Positions 22,763 through 34,800 of a DNA stretch of 64,000 nucleotides are shown here, in pieces. A model generated the notes under the pieces. The model was not told the DNA's origin. It worked only from the letters and a program-made list of their open reading frames with translations, and made no database searches. The translations under genes were made by a program, and so were the position numbers. Numbering within the stretch: position 1 is the stretch's first letter; every line of letters begins with the position of its first letter. The DNA is from Hydractinia symbiolongicarpus (lineage: Eukaryota; Cnidaria; Hydrozoa; Anthoathecata; Hydractiniidae), in assembly GCF_029227915.1 (NCBI RefSeq), contig NC_079888.1:4353001-4417000 (forward strand), read 5' to 3'.

Positions 22763-25245
22763 CCGTGTCTTTATTTGATTTATTTAAGTTAGTTAGCTTT
22801 CTACGAATCCGAGTGATTTTCTTGATTCTGCTTGTTAGTTTTAATTAAGAATGTTGGTTTGTTAGCTATCTCATTTTGGATGAATTTTCTTGATATTGAA
22901 AGAAGGGTGCATGGTTGTAAGAACATAACTAACATACGAATCATTTATTCCGCACTAAATATCAATCCAAGGTTTTAGATCACTTCCCCTCCTCTTTCCT
23001 GTCCCGAGGATCAAAATCAGATTTCTTTGCGAACTAGGGCAGTCATTCTCATTATTATATTTCCATCATCATTCCGATTACCCGGTGGTTAGTTAAGCTG
23101 GCTGAATATGGCATAAAAAGCATAGGTACAAAAATTTTAAAAGCAAAGCACTTGTAGCAGCATTTGGTTATGCTTGATGCGTTTTTAGTGTCAACTTTCT
23201 TTTGATACCAAAAAAGGTTAACTTACTATTATGTTAAAAAAATCTTCCAAATTATGAAAAATAAAAACAAAACAAAAAAAAATTGTAATCTCCAATGATT
23301 TCTATTATAGTTCCAGCCATTTTTTATGAATATGTGCCGGCTTTTTGTCACGTGACCATGCATGACGCGTCATGATCTGAATTGGTTCGGATAATTGCAA
23401 TTTCTGAGACGTGATTGGTTAATAAAGTTTTATTTTTCGATCCGAACTCAATGTTAAAATCATTTTTCTTATTCCGATTTTAATATGCCTCTTAGCAAAT
23501 GATCAGCCCGCATGTATTAATCACGGTTTCGACGAATCCAACTTACCCCTGCAACCAATGAAACAAGCGACTGCGAGTTATAATTAGCGACTAAAATTTA
23601 AAAATAACTAAACCTTGTTATACGCAATAATTCCAGCGCCTCGCCGTCCCGGTATAAAAAAAGACAACAGGTTCTGGAAACGAAGTCGGCAAGATTTATG
23701 CTTTTATAACTCCTTCCTGGAGAGTTGCAAACCCTCGGTGAGATTTTAAACGTGTAGAAGCTTTTGATAACTTCGTAAGGGTTTTCCATCAATCAAAAGG
23801 TAGAAATCTAGACCACTTACCACTTTAATGAAATGTCCTTTACTGCCTTGGGTGCTTTTAAAACCTAGTTCACGTTCGATTTTATATTTCCATAATCATC
23901 TCCTAACACGCCTCTTCTTTCTACTTTCTTTTATCGAGTTTTATATAAATTTATTTTATGATAGATCAGGAATGGATCTAGCCATGGTCACATGCGCCAT
24001 GTTACCACTTTTCTGAAAAAGGTGCAGCTAGGCACAACAATAAATGCTTTGTGAACTTTGTCATATCTTCAAGTTAAGTAATTTTACCATATAAGCGTCA
24101 TGAGAAACATCGCAAACGATATTGTATAGGCCCTGACGCAACATGGCCTGCCGTGGCGCTTCATGTATCTACAGAGAACCTTTTAAGATGGCTAGCAGCA
24201 TGCCAATTAGCAGCAGTTGATTATAAAATATTAGACATATTTCGGGAAATTCTTATTACGTACACGATGAAATCCTTTGTATCTTTTGTGATGTATATTT
24301 AAATTTTTTGCACAAGCAAATCTATAACATGTTTGGCATCAACTTTTAAGGTTTCTGAACTTTTTTTCAAGGTGTTGTAATATCTCCTTCAAACGCGATT
24401 GGTGCATCACGCAGCACGCAGTGCGTCATTTGAAACGTTTTTTCTTTTTTTACTCCCCTTATTTTAGAAAGGGGATTTGATTAAAATTTCAAAAATGACC
24501 GAGTATTATTTTAAGGCTAGCAAAGGTTTTGCAATATAAAAGATATATAAAATATATTTTTATATACAATCAATATAAAACAGAACTTTTAAATGCTTTA
24601 AGTACATTGATATACAAACCTTTTCCTGTCTAGATCAATAGGACATTTGAAATAAAATTTCTGTTCATAACGTACCTTTCATCAAATACCTACACCTGGA
24701 ATCACCTGCTTAATTATATTTTCTTACTGACTCTAAACTAATTAACATTTATGTAAGCTATTCATATCATGTAAAAATGTATTTATATTTAAGTAAGCCA
24801 TGAAATATATAGATTCCAGCAATGCATGGAAGAATCAGAGGTGATCAATAAAATTTCAAGGATAAAAAATTTCGACATTGATATTAGGAAAATACAAAAA
24901 AAATAAAGAAATAAGAAATTTTCGCCAGAAGAAAGTTTGGCGAAATTCAGAATTACGGTAGACATATTTTGGGCGGCCTTTTTAGCAGCAATTTTGTCTC
25001 GCCGATATTTTTGGTTCCTAGGCTCAACCACATTACAATTCAATCCAATACACTGATGCAAACTTGCATCAAGACGTATTTTTTTATCCTATATAAAATT
25101 ATTATTAAAAGTTTTTTTCTTTGCTGTGTTCCGTTATTTTTATTTTCGCATAATACTCCGAAGAAGCAGTGAAGTCAGCCCATACACACAAATCGTGAAA
25201 TCTATGGTATTGCATTGAATGTTAACTTTCTGTGAATTTGTCGAA
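22763..25245. other. Intergenic stretch 3' of the receptor gene
   Basis: No supportable gene. A minus-strand open frame at 24789-25061 (90 codons) has no recognised domain. A GC-richer patch with CGCCGTCCCGG at about 23640 may be a transposon end. Confidence 0.4.
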
Positions 25246-25247
25246 TA

Positions 25248-25253
25248 TTTATT
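25248..25253 (-). terminator. Poly(A) signal of the receptor gene
   Basis: TTTATT on the plus strand is AATAAA on the minus strand, about 95 nt beyond the receptor stop codon. Confidence 0.5.
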
Positions 25254-25346
25254 TTTATTACTCCAATAAATTTTCTAGAGATTTAAACAGGTTTTTGACA
25301 CTCCATTATTTAGACATAATACGCATTATTAAGAATTTTTGTTTTC

Positions 25347-25882
25347 TTATACCAGATCAGGAGATACTTCATATCCTTTAAATTTATCCTTGCTTATACT
25401 CTCATCTGCACCAACGTAAGGAGGCATATCAAGATATTGCTCTGTTATGTAATCCTCTGACTGCTTTGCGTTAAACTGAATAGAGGAATTATTTTGTTTT
25501 TGTCTTTTCTTAGTAAACGACGCTTCCGATTGGGCCTGATCTTGTACTAAGTATGGGGATACCTCGTAAGCGCACAATCCCTGTAATTGAGATGTATCTT
25601 CCGGTCGTGTTAAAGTATTGGCATTTAGCTTTAGATATTCACCCCTTTTGCCTTCACCTGTCAGCTCGCTGTAGGCAGCTTCCTTTGTTTTGAGTAGTGC
25701 ATTGCTATTATTCCAAGCTCCCTTCCTCTCTTTCTTTTGACTATGTCTGTACTTGACAAAGCACAATATAACTGATATTGCAATCAAAATGCTGACCAAT
25801 GTTGGCACCACTATGTAAACGATTTTAAAATTGTTTTTGCTTTCTGTTCCTTTTCCTTTTTTATCAAGAGACAATGAATTAT
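25347..25882 (-). CDS. Receptor exon 5: transmembrane helix and ITAM tail
   Basis: Acceptor TTATCGTTTAG|ATAATT completes GAT from the Ig exon. A short Ser/Lys-rich stalk precedes the helix IVYIVVPTLVSILIAISVIL and a basic stop-transfer segment KYRHSQKKERK. The tail holds tyrosines at AAYSEL, GEYLKL, CAYEVSPYLV, EDYITEQYLDM, PPYVG and GYEVSPDLV. YSEL and YLKL are eight residues apart (ITAM). The stop is TAA. Confidence 0.9.
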
Positions 25883-28800
25883 CTAAACGATAAAAATACA
25901 AATTAAGTATATGCTTTGTTGCAAGTTAAAAAGAAATATATTATATAACCAGCTAAGAAGTTATTGGTACAGTGGCTGATTTGGACGAACTTAATTCTAG
26001 TTCAAAACTCTCGGGAAAACTCGCGGCTGCTTGTTACAAATATAAGCCGCACCCGCCAGTTTCACCAACAGAAGCAGTGTGCATCTGGTCTGTGGAATGT
26101 GTATGTCACGTAGTGGGTCAGCAAATTGTATGGCATAAAGACGCAGCCGTGACTTAAAACTCACGGCCGCGGCTTATGAACCATTAAGTACGGGCGCAAC
26201 TTATGTGTATGTAAGTCGCAGCCGCAACTTATAAAACACGCGGTTGCGATTTATAACTAGCGGCCTCGAAATTACAACATGCGACCGCGATTTTAAAATA
26301 TTTTGCCAGATTGTGATACTCAATCAAGATCTTCAATCTAACTACAACAAGGTAGCTACACTTCCGATTTTGTTTGAAATTAGGCTTGTAACGTTTAGTG
26401 AGAGAGCTACAAGAGAGATACACGACTTTCTACAATCAAGAAATTTGAAATATATAGTGCCTTCATTATTCGTTTGTTACAAAACTTATGTCAATGTTGC
26501 TGCTGGTGTCACAGATGCCAAGTTATTGGAAATGGTAGTTACCATTGAAAAATATTGCAACTGCAATAAAGAGGCCATTGAGTTTTTGTGGTTGTTTTGG
26601 TGAAATATGAGTTAATCATATTAATAGTGTATACTATGTCTGCTATACAGTTTTTAATATTTTGTTAACATTTTTATGCTAATTTATTCCACTGATACAT
26701 ACCTCTGGTAAGGGGTTGTTGATGAAATGTTTTTATTTTTACTTTCATAGAAAATAGGTCGAAGTACCTTTTGTTCTATTTTAGTGCTTAGTTTCAACCA
26801 GCTTTTACACAAAATACCTTTTATGTTCTAAAATAATACAAGTGTGTGTGACAGTCATAGTGGCTGTGTTCATTCTTTTTCAAGTCGCCGAAATTTTTCT
26901 TTTAAAGTTGCCGAAAAAGTGCGTTTTCTTTGTCGTGCGTTTTGTTTGTTTACATCACTTGATCAAATTAACGCAAATTGATTCGCTAAAATAAATTTAA
27001 CGGTTTAATTTTGGAAAATGGTTACCCTCGACACAAAGACGACAAGAAAAAAACGATCCCATCAGCTTGAGAAGAGTGCAAAAAGTTATTTTTGAGAAAG
27101 AAAAAAAGTCCAAGTGAAAAATCAGAAGTACAAGAGTGAATTTTGGAAGCTACGATAATTTACTTCGGAAGTGGAGGATAAAGCTAAAAGTGGTAAAGTA
27201 AAGTTAGAAGTAGAAAATAAAGGCTAGAGTTTAAAGTGAATTTGAATTCACAAATAGCAAGAGCTTTGATATTTTTAGACGTTCGGTTTTTATGTGGCTA
27301 CTTTTATGCAGCACACTTTAAGTTGTCCAGAAGATTTGAATTTCGCAGGAAAATGTCACTTAAAAGCTTCAAATTCTTAAAATTTTATATTTTACCGCGT
27401 TTTTTTTAAAAAAGCTAGCTAGCCTATTTGTTTACATTTTTTTTGCATAATTAATGTGTCCCCTAGTGCTAATGTATTTGTCCTAAAATTCAAAGTACTA
27501 CATAACGCTGTTAGCTGGCTAATAAGCAAATTTGCTGGCCAAGCGGAACTTTGGTTTGTTGAACTTACTGTGATGTTATCATTTTTACATTACTATTGTT
27601 TCTCTTTGTATGTGTTTACTAAGCATAAATAGCTAGCTATAGACCTAGCTAAATCTCCCCAGTTCAAGTATATATAACTAAGTGTCTTAGCTACTGTTAA
27701 CTAGCTAATGTTAGCTTCAAGGCTTCATCCCATAGCCCTAACCTATGAGTTATGTTGTTATTTCTCTTTTAGCTCCCTTAGTAGCCAAACTCCTCTTCTT
27801 TTTTAAACACGGATTATGATGTACCAGGCTAGCTACAATCAATCTTGGATAGTTCCCTATCAATGTCCACCAACTTTGACAAAATGTACAAGAAAACTAT
27901 GTCAAAATTACGTACGCTTTTATCTTTGCGCAATTATCTCGACAAACCAACAATGAATAAGATCTTGATTTTACCCTGTGTTACCTTTATTTGTACGTAA
28001 TTCTCAATTTGGGTCAAACATAGTTGCAGAAACTTTAATCTATTGACAAACTGGTGATCAAGTTAACCGGGACGAATCAAACACCAGTCGCGAATGAGAT
28101 TAAAAAGCGTTCTATTTTACTTGTTCGAAAGTGCTTAAAAAATAAAGTTTGTGAAAATTTCAATGACTTATTTAACATTATTTCCCACAATCGGGAAACA
28201 AGAAGTAATAGTTTCATGCTGAAAATTCCATCAACCAAATTGCAGTATGCGAAGTCAGGTTTTTTCTGTATGGATGCCAAACACTATAATGAACTTGCGA
28301 TTGAAATTCGGAATCAGAAAATTTTAATGATTTTAAAAAGAAAGTTTTTATTTATAATTGAACAAGTACTTTTTATCTTCTAATTTCATCTAGATTAAGT
28401 TTTCCAAGTTCTTTGAGAAGTCTTAATATCCACTATACTTTCTCTTTTATTCCCAACCAGTATACGTTGAAACATCGTTCATGCAGTGTTCCTGCCATCA
28501 TCCTATTTCTGACGTCTATACAACGTATTGTATGGACATTGTTTCAATGTCATGTTCCGTTTGGGATACATAATTTCTACTATAGCTGTGAATTATTATC
28601 TTTTTATTTTATTTTTTAATACTTTTTTAAATTTCTCATATTTTAACAGGATGTTATTAATAGCAATGTTGTAAATATTGAAATACTTTCCTGTTTAATA
28701 AAGATTGTTTAAAATTGAATAAATAAAAAATATCTTTCAAAGACTTCTTGAACTTTTAGGATATATAGCGTGATGCATTTTTATGTCCATACAGTACAAT

Positions 28801-31800
28801 TTTTTTCACGTTTCCTGCAAACGTAATTGGACCAAATGCAATGTGAAGAGTGAAACAAATTTTGTAGAATTTAAGGTGTGTGTATTAAGTCATTTTTATT
28901 GTTTTATTTCTGACATCCCGTTAAACCTTTATCAGCACCTACATGTAAAATACATTTGATTGGAAATTTACGTGGGTTTATGGCTTGAGTTGAAAAACTT
29001 TATGAGAGGACGGTATGGTTGTCTGTTTATATTTTTTGTGTTGCAAAGTGCTGTTATTTGAAATTTTGTGTAAGCTTTAATAGACCACATGCAATATATA
29101 CTGAAAGAACAAATTTTTGTAGAATTTTGTAGAATTGGACTTCATTTCATGCTGTTGTGTAAGCTGATGTCTTTTTATATTTTTATGATTTCATTTTCGC
29201 TAGAAGAAAATCCTTTGGTTTCACTTTTTTTTGTTGTTGATACTCTTACACAATTTTGTAGGAATAAGTGCATTACTGAAACTGTTTTTGTTTTTTATAT
29301 TTTGTACATAATCTAATGGACGAGGAAAATGACTGACTTTTTCTATAATTTGTTGTGTTTTATAGCCATTTTGTGAAAGACTTATGGGTAATAGCAACAT
29401 ACAACGTGCTAAATGAACTAATATTTGTTGATTTAGAAAACCGATCTGTGTTACATTTTTGTGTATATTCAATGTTTCGAAAAATAATGATCTTTGTTGA
29501 TACCATTTTTTTCTCCTTGCTCATTGCTTTTTTGATATTTAGATTTAAAATGGTAAAGGGCAGTATGGATCATTATACTATAAAAAATTGTGTTGTTAAC
29601 CGGTTAATTTTTACATTTTTTGTATATTTTTGGGGGACAGGATGGTATAGAACCGAACAAATGATTTTTCCAAGGTTTAAAACTATGTATTTTTGAGTAA
29701 GCTTTTGTCAAAGTTTTTGAAGAAAGTAAGATGTTTAAAATGCATAAAGAATTTATTTCAATTGATTTGTGCTCACTGTTGCAAGCCTTTTTTCGACACA
29801 TCACTTAATAAGAGGTAAATATTTGAGATGTGTATTTCTGTCTTTATTATTATTGTCGGTGTTAAAATTGTTGGTGTTGTTGTAGTCAATGTTGTGACTC
29901 TCGATGCTGTCTCTTTCTATCAGCTAGATTTTACACCTTGCAAGATGTTGATTTTTATATTTTGTGTAAGGTTTTCTTGGAAAGATTTCATGCAGTTTGA
30001 CATTAGACGTGTAAGATTTTAAGAACTTTTTTGGAAATACTCTATTTTGAATTTTAAGTTTAATTTTGATAAAGGGCAGTATTCAATATACTGAAATATT
30101 TGCTGATCTCATCAAAATTTAAATGACAGATCTTTCCTATTGTTCTTCTGCCTAAGTGGATTTTTCCACGGCCCTTATCGACTATTAATAATAATAGCAA
30201 ATATCGAATTAAAGAATACAAAATTTGCAAAGGACAGAAGTATTTTGAAATATACTTTTTAACTTACAGCCTCTTTTCTTTTCTTTTAGAACTGCTTTCT
30301 CGTGAACCAGAAAAATCATAATGGTGCTTGTCGTAAACGTCCCTACCAGAATCTTTACACAACAGACTTAAGTATTATACGAGTCTGGGCTATTCTCTTG
30401 TTAAATATACAAAATATAAAAAAATGAAATAAAAAGTTATTTTGAGGAAAAGTTTTAGAGTTTCTTTCAAAATTATTTGAAAGATTAGTGCTAGATCGCC
30501 ATTTCGAGGAATAGACCCTACAAAGAAACCATTCGTGTTGTCCTAATCTAAAAGAAGTTGGATGATTGGCACCAACATTCTGTTTTCTGTAGCTAGTGTC
30601 GAATTGAGCAAGACTTATGCTTCCCGATTTGAATGAATTTATGTAAACGAAAAACAACCTCGCCCCCAGAGCTCTTTGTGATGTTTTATCTTCAAGAGTA
30701 TTGGGGCCGAGAATAAACGGAAAACAAAGACGAAATTATTTTCTGCAAATTTTTTGTTTTGTTTTGTTTGTTAACATCAAAATGTTCTTTCGTGAAACGG
30801 CAATTATATGATGGGTGAAGCTGGACGTTATTCTTCCTAACAAATTATCTGAAATCAACATTCATATCATAACATCGTTGCAAAAAAAAAATGTTTTTAA
30901 GGTTTCGTTAAATTTTTCCTCTCAAATTGTCTTTATTAATGATGGGCGTGTACCTGAATTCGTACTTATCCAAAGTTCTTTTTAATTCACTTTCCAAGCT
31001 ATTCTCAGTAAATGTTATCGAAACAGCTTGTTCGTAAAATTTTGAAATGGAAACAAATTTCGTTAATCTTCCGAGCGCTATTTTGTTGTTGTGGAAGCCC
31101 ATGCTGTAATACGGTCGTTGATATGTAGTTAATGTCCGCGTGATTACGATACCGCCATGAATCGGTGTGGAGGAAATCAACATTAAGTCGTAATAAATTT
31201 TCATTATGAATGTAATGACAAATATTGTAACAACCAACGTGATAACGTTACACTTATCGTCACATTCTCTTTCCTGATAAACTTTAGCTGCCATTGCTCA
31301 AAAACGGTGTTATCAAGATAAAATTATTATAAGTGTTTTTCACCGCTAGATTAAAATATACATACGCATATGAAACCGAATCAATTCATAAAAGTTGGAA
31401 CATTAAATGCTCATTAATAATTATTAATATATATGTATATATATGTATATATATGTGTGTATTCAACCACGAGGAAATTCATGAAACAAAATCGACACAT
31501 TAAATTTTCATGTATCCTCACACAGCAGCATTTCCGTGTGCACAGTGTTAAAAACCGGGACGATGAACCCAATCAGCTAGTTTTATGAATCACACAGTAT
31601 AAATCAGTCCTAATCATAAAAATGTTCTTTTAATGTGTTTTTTTTTTGTTAATTGCAACTTATATATATAATTTTTTTATAAAAAAGACGTCCCTGTTCA
31701 GAAGAAGATTAAAAAAGAAGCCCAGGGTCTGAGCAATTTTCGCGATGAAGGCAATATAACCTAACACAAGCGCGAAAATGACGACGTTTCTCAAAATGCA

Positions 31801-34800
31801 CTAAATTGGCATTTAAAGTAAAGCTTCGTTAATCATGCCTCATTAAGATTTCGGATTACATCTGAGATATTATCAAAATAATTTTATTTTTCTTCTTATC
31901 CTCGTCCTTATTTGACCAATTTTTTAACAATCTGACCTCGTACCGCGACCTAGTCCTATATTATAATTCGCTTGTGTGAGTAACTACGTGAGTCCACAAC
32001 ACGCAAAGCACGGGTCATTTTCTTACGACGTGGCGTTACGCTAAAATTTACTAAGTTAAAAAAAACCACAAATCAGGGGGTTACTATTTAAACATTTAAT
32101 TCTTTTTTTTTATTATTTTTAACATTTTTTTTTACTTTATTAAAACTATATATTTTTAGTTTTCAATGTTTTTATTTGTTTTCTTTTTTTTATAGATAGA
32201 ACAATTTAATTTTACCCCCGGTTTACTATGTGCACGCCGTATGTCACGGAAACAAGTTGTTCATCAACTGAAAAAGAAAACCAAAGCGAAAAGGCTTGTC
32301 TCTTTTTTAAAGTAATCATGGCAAAGAGTTATTTCGAACAAGGCATGCCAATGCTTACTCATCAATACGGTTAGCTTAAAGCTTATATGTTCTTCTATAT
32401 TTTTCATTTTTTGTGTTCTGGGACCGAGGTTGCTTCCTTTTATAGAAAATCTTTCGAATTTGAATAGGAATATAATTCGAATCTAGCTAAAATGTAAAAC
32501 AAACAAACTGTTGTCGAATGAAGTTGGTGTTGTTAGTTAGACATATTTAAAAAAAAAATAAAAATGTGCGCTGATATAACATTACAAGAAGAGTTGATTG
32601 AAAATGTATCAAATAATTGTATATGTTTCCAATTTATTTCATCCAGAAAACGCTAGCAAGCTACATACTGAGAAAGCGAAAGTAAGGCAGGTGTGTCGTC
32701 TAGATTATTTAGTAGAGAAATGAAATTAAAACTGATATCGGCTATTATTCGTTATTTGCAATGTTCTTTTTCATTCCCTTAAACAACTTTTTCTGCTCAA
32801 CAGACTTCTAATAAGGTGTTAGTGACAGTTTTTTGTTTTTTCATGGCATACACGATCTTTAAATACATCACATTTTGTTGAAAAAAATGTTCATATTATA
32901 TTTTAAACCCGTTCAAAACATTAAAAAAACGTGTCAAATAATAAATCCGTGATAGTAAGTCCCCGCAATGTACATATCTAATATCTAATCCGTCTTCCGC
33001 GTCTTCTGCAACTTTTATGTTGTGCATATAGACATAGCAAATTAAAAGTTTGTGCTGCAATGAATAGGGTGATGTTTAATACCTAATAAGTTGCTAGCAA
33101 TATGCAAGTCATTTTCAGCGATGGTAACGCCTTTTTTTTCAAAGCCAACTGTTTCAGAAACATGAAAAAGTATATCGTGTGTTCCTCCGGGTGTATTAGC
33201 AGATGTTTGCGCAAATTCATGTAACTCTTTTTGTATTATTGGCATAAAAACAAATCAGAGACATTCTTGATGCGTACTTTTCAAGGCGCGACTAATAAAT
33301 TTCAATTTGTTGATTCCTAGTCGAGTTTGTGTACAGATGACTATCAGACAGGCTGGTGAGAAAAACTTTCAAATCTTCACAGTATATGTTTTCTCAACCT
33401 TTTCAATTCGCAAAAATTGCGGTCAAAACTTATACCGGTAATGCACTGCAGATAACAGTTAGCAATTATAAGTGGATCATTATTAGAAGATGCAACAACA
33501 AGTCATAGACATTTCCTTCTGAAACCATCTACGCATCCATGAATACAGAATCGCCATCTTTTTAACTTATCATTTCCATTACAATAATATACATCGCCGG
33601 GGCAAGAGACCAATACATTTCGCGTTTGATGAGAAAACTTTTTCGAACTTCTAGGTCAACTTCTTTAATAACCTTCCGAACATCTTCTTTAGACACACAA
33701 ATACCATATTTTACACACACATTTTCAGGCATTTGGCAGTGTCCAACTTAATGATGATGCTTGCAGTTCATTTTCAATAATTCCTTTTAAGATGACATCT
33801 GATACATTTCTTTTTCTGCTTTCCTTTCTTCTTGCAGATAGCTTTCAGCTGAGACATACTAATATTTTTTCTATTATGTGTAGAAATAATGGAACACGTG
33901 TAGTTGTATTTGGGTTTAGGATGCATACCGTGGTAATAATAAACAAATCTTGCAATGTGCGTTGGTGTGTTGAAGGAAGAAATACATTAGGCGTATTGTG
34001 TACAGTACAAAATGCAACGTTTTGCATGTAAAAATGAAGCACAATATGATGGTTGGAGATCATTCTATGCATTTTTTGCAAAAAAAAAAAAATAAGTCGC
34101 GGCCGCTAGTTATAAGACGCGGCCGCAAGTTATAACATTTGGCCGCTACGTATAAGTCACGGCCGCCAGATATATGCGCCAGTTATGATTTGGTATAATT
34201 GGTTGTAAAAGGCGCAGCCACCCCTTGTTTACCCGCCAGTATTACCAAAATTCATTGATTAAAAGTGAATTTATTACCCGTGGCGAGACATTCGCTGCCA
34301 CTCATGCGTTGATACCAGGACCAGACTTGACATAACTGGCAGCCGCGAGTTGTGCCTCGAGTTTTACCGCGAGTTTTGAACTAGAATCCAGTTCGTCCAA
34401 ATCAGCCACGATACATTGGGATAAAACTTCTTTAATTACTAGAAGTTAAATCCTTTTGGATTACTAACGCAGACAATGATATTATTAACTGGAGGTTTAT
34501 TACAGAGATTGCCTGAACATTCAAATAAATAATGACAAAAATAGTTTAAGCACGAGACACAAACGAGTAATAAGTAATAAATGAAAGTAAGGTAAACATA
34601 CAGTACCTGTAATAGCTTTTAAAATGTACAATTTGCCATCATAACAAGAATATGTGCCATCATCCGATGAAGCTACGTTGCTTATCGTTAAGCTGGTTTC
34701 ATTGATGATATACTTATCGCTATGCTTAATATTTTTACCATTGAATGTCCAAGGCATTCTTAAAATTGAACAAGTTAAAACAACACTCTGTTTCTTGACA

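Larger units (their letters stand above)
26827..30185 (+). mobile_element. Long Helitron-like element, plus copy
   Basis: Begins near TCTAAAATAATAC and the GTGACAG...GTGTTCATTC block, and ends AAGTGGATTTTTCCACGGCCCTTATCGACTA: the 3' hairpin and terminal block of the 59.6-kb element. The two copies can be followed along their whole length in inverted orientation (for example around 26990-27720 against 61600-62260, 28840-29010 against 61190-61370, and 29830-29960 against 59770-59920). This copy is about 0.6 kb longer, mainly because a retrotransposon fragment (27840-28730) is nested in it. Small open frames at 29089-30022 are within low-complexity repeats. No Rep/helicase is seen. Confidence 0.6.
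25968..34414 (-). mobile_element. 8.4-kb DNA transposon with terminal inverted repeats, in the last receptor intron
   Basis: The left end GTGGCTGATTTGGACGAACT and the right end, its reverse complement, start inverted repeats of about 50 bp or more (they continue TTCTAGTTCAAAACTC). ATTGG lies directly outside both ends (25963-25967 and 34415-34419), a candidate 5-bp target duplication. A TA at each end is an alternative reading. Subterminal GC-rich 20-bp repeats lie inside both ends. The minus strand encodes a decayed integrase-like transposase near the right end. A Helitron-like element is nested at 26827-30185. The inverted repeats are clear; that the two ends belong to one insertion is inferred from the matching flanks. 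Confidence 0.7.

Noticed and set aside
29089-30022. Several 60-110 codon plus-strand frames
   Set aside because: They fall in the degenerate AT-rich repeats of the long Helitron-like element and overlap frames on the other strand.
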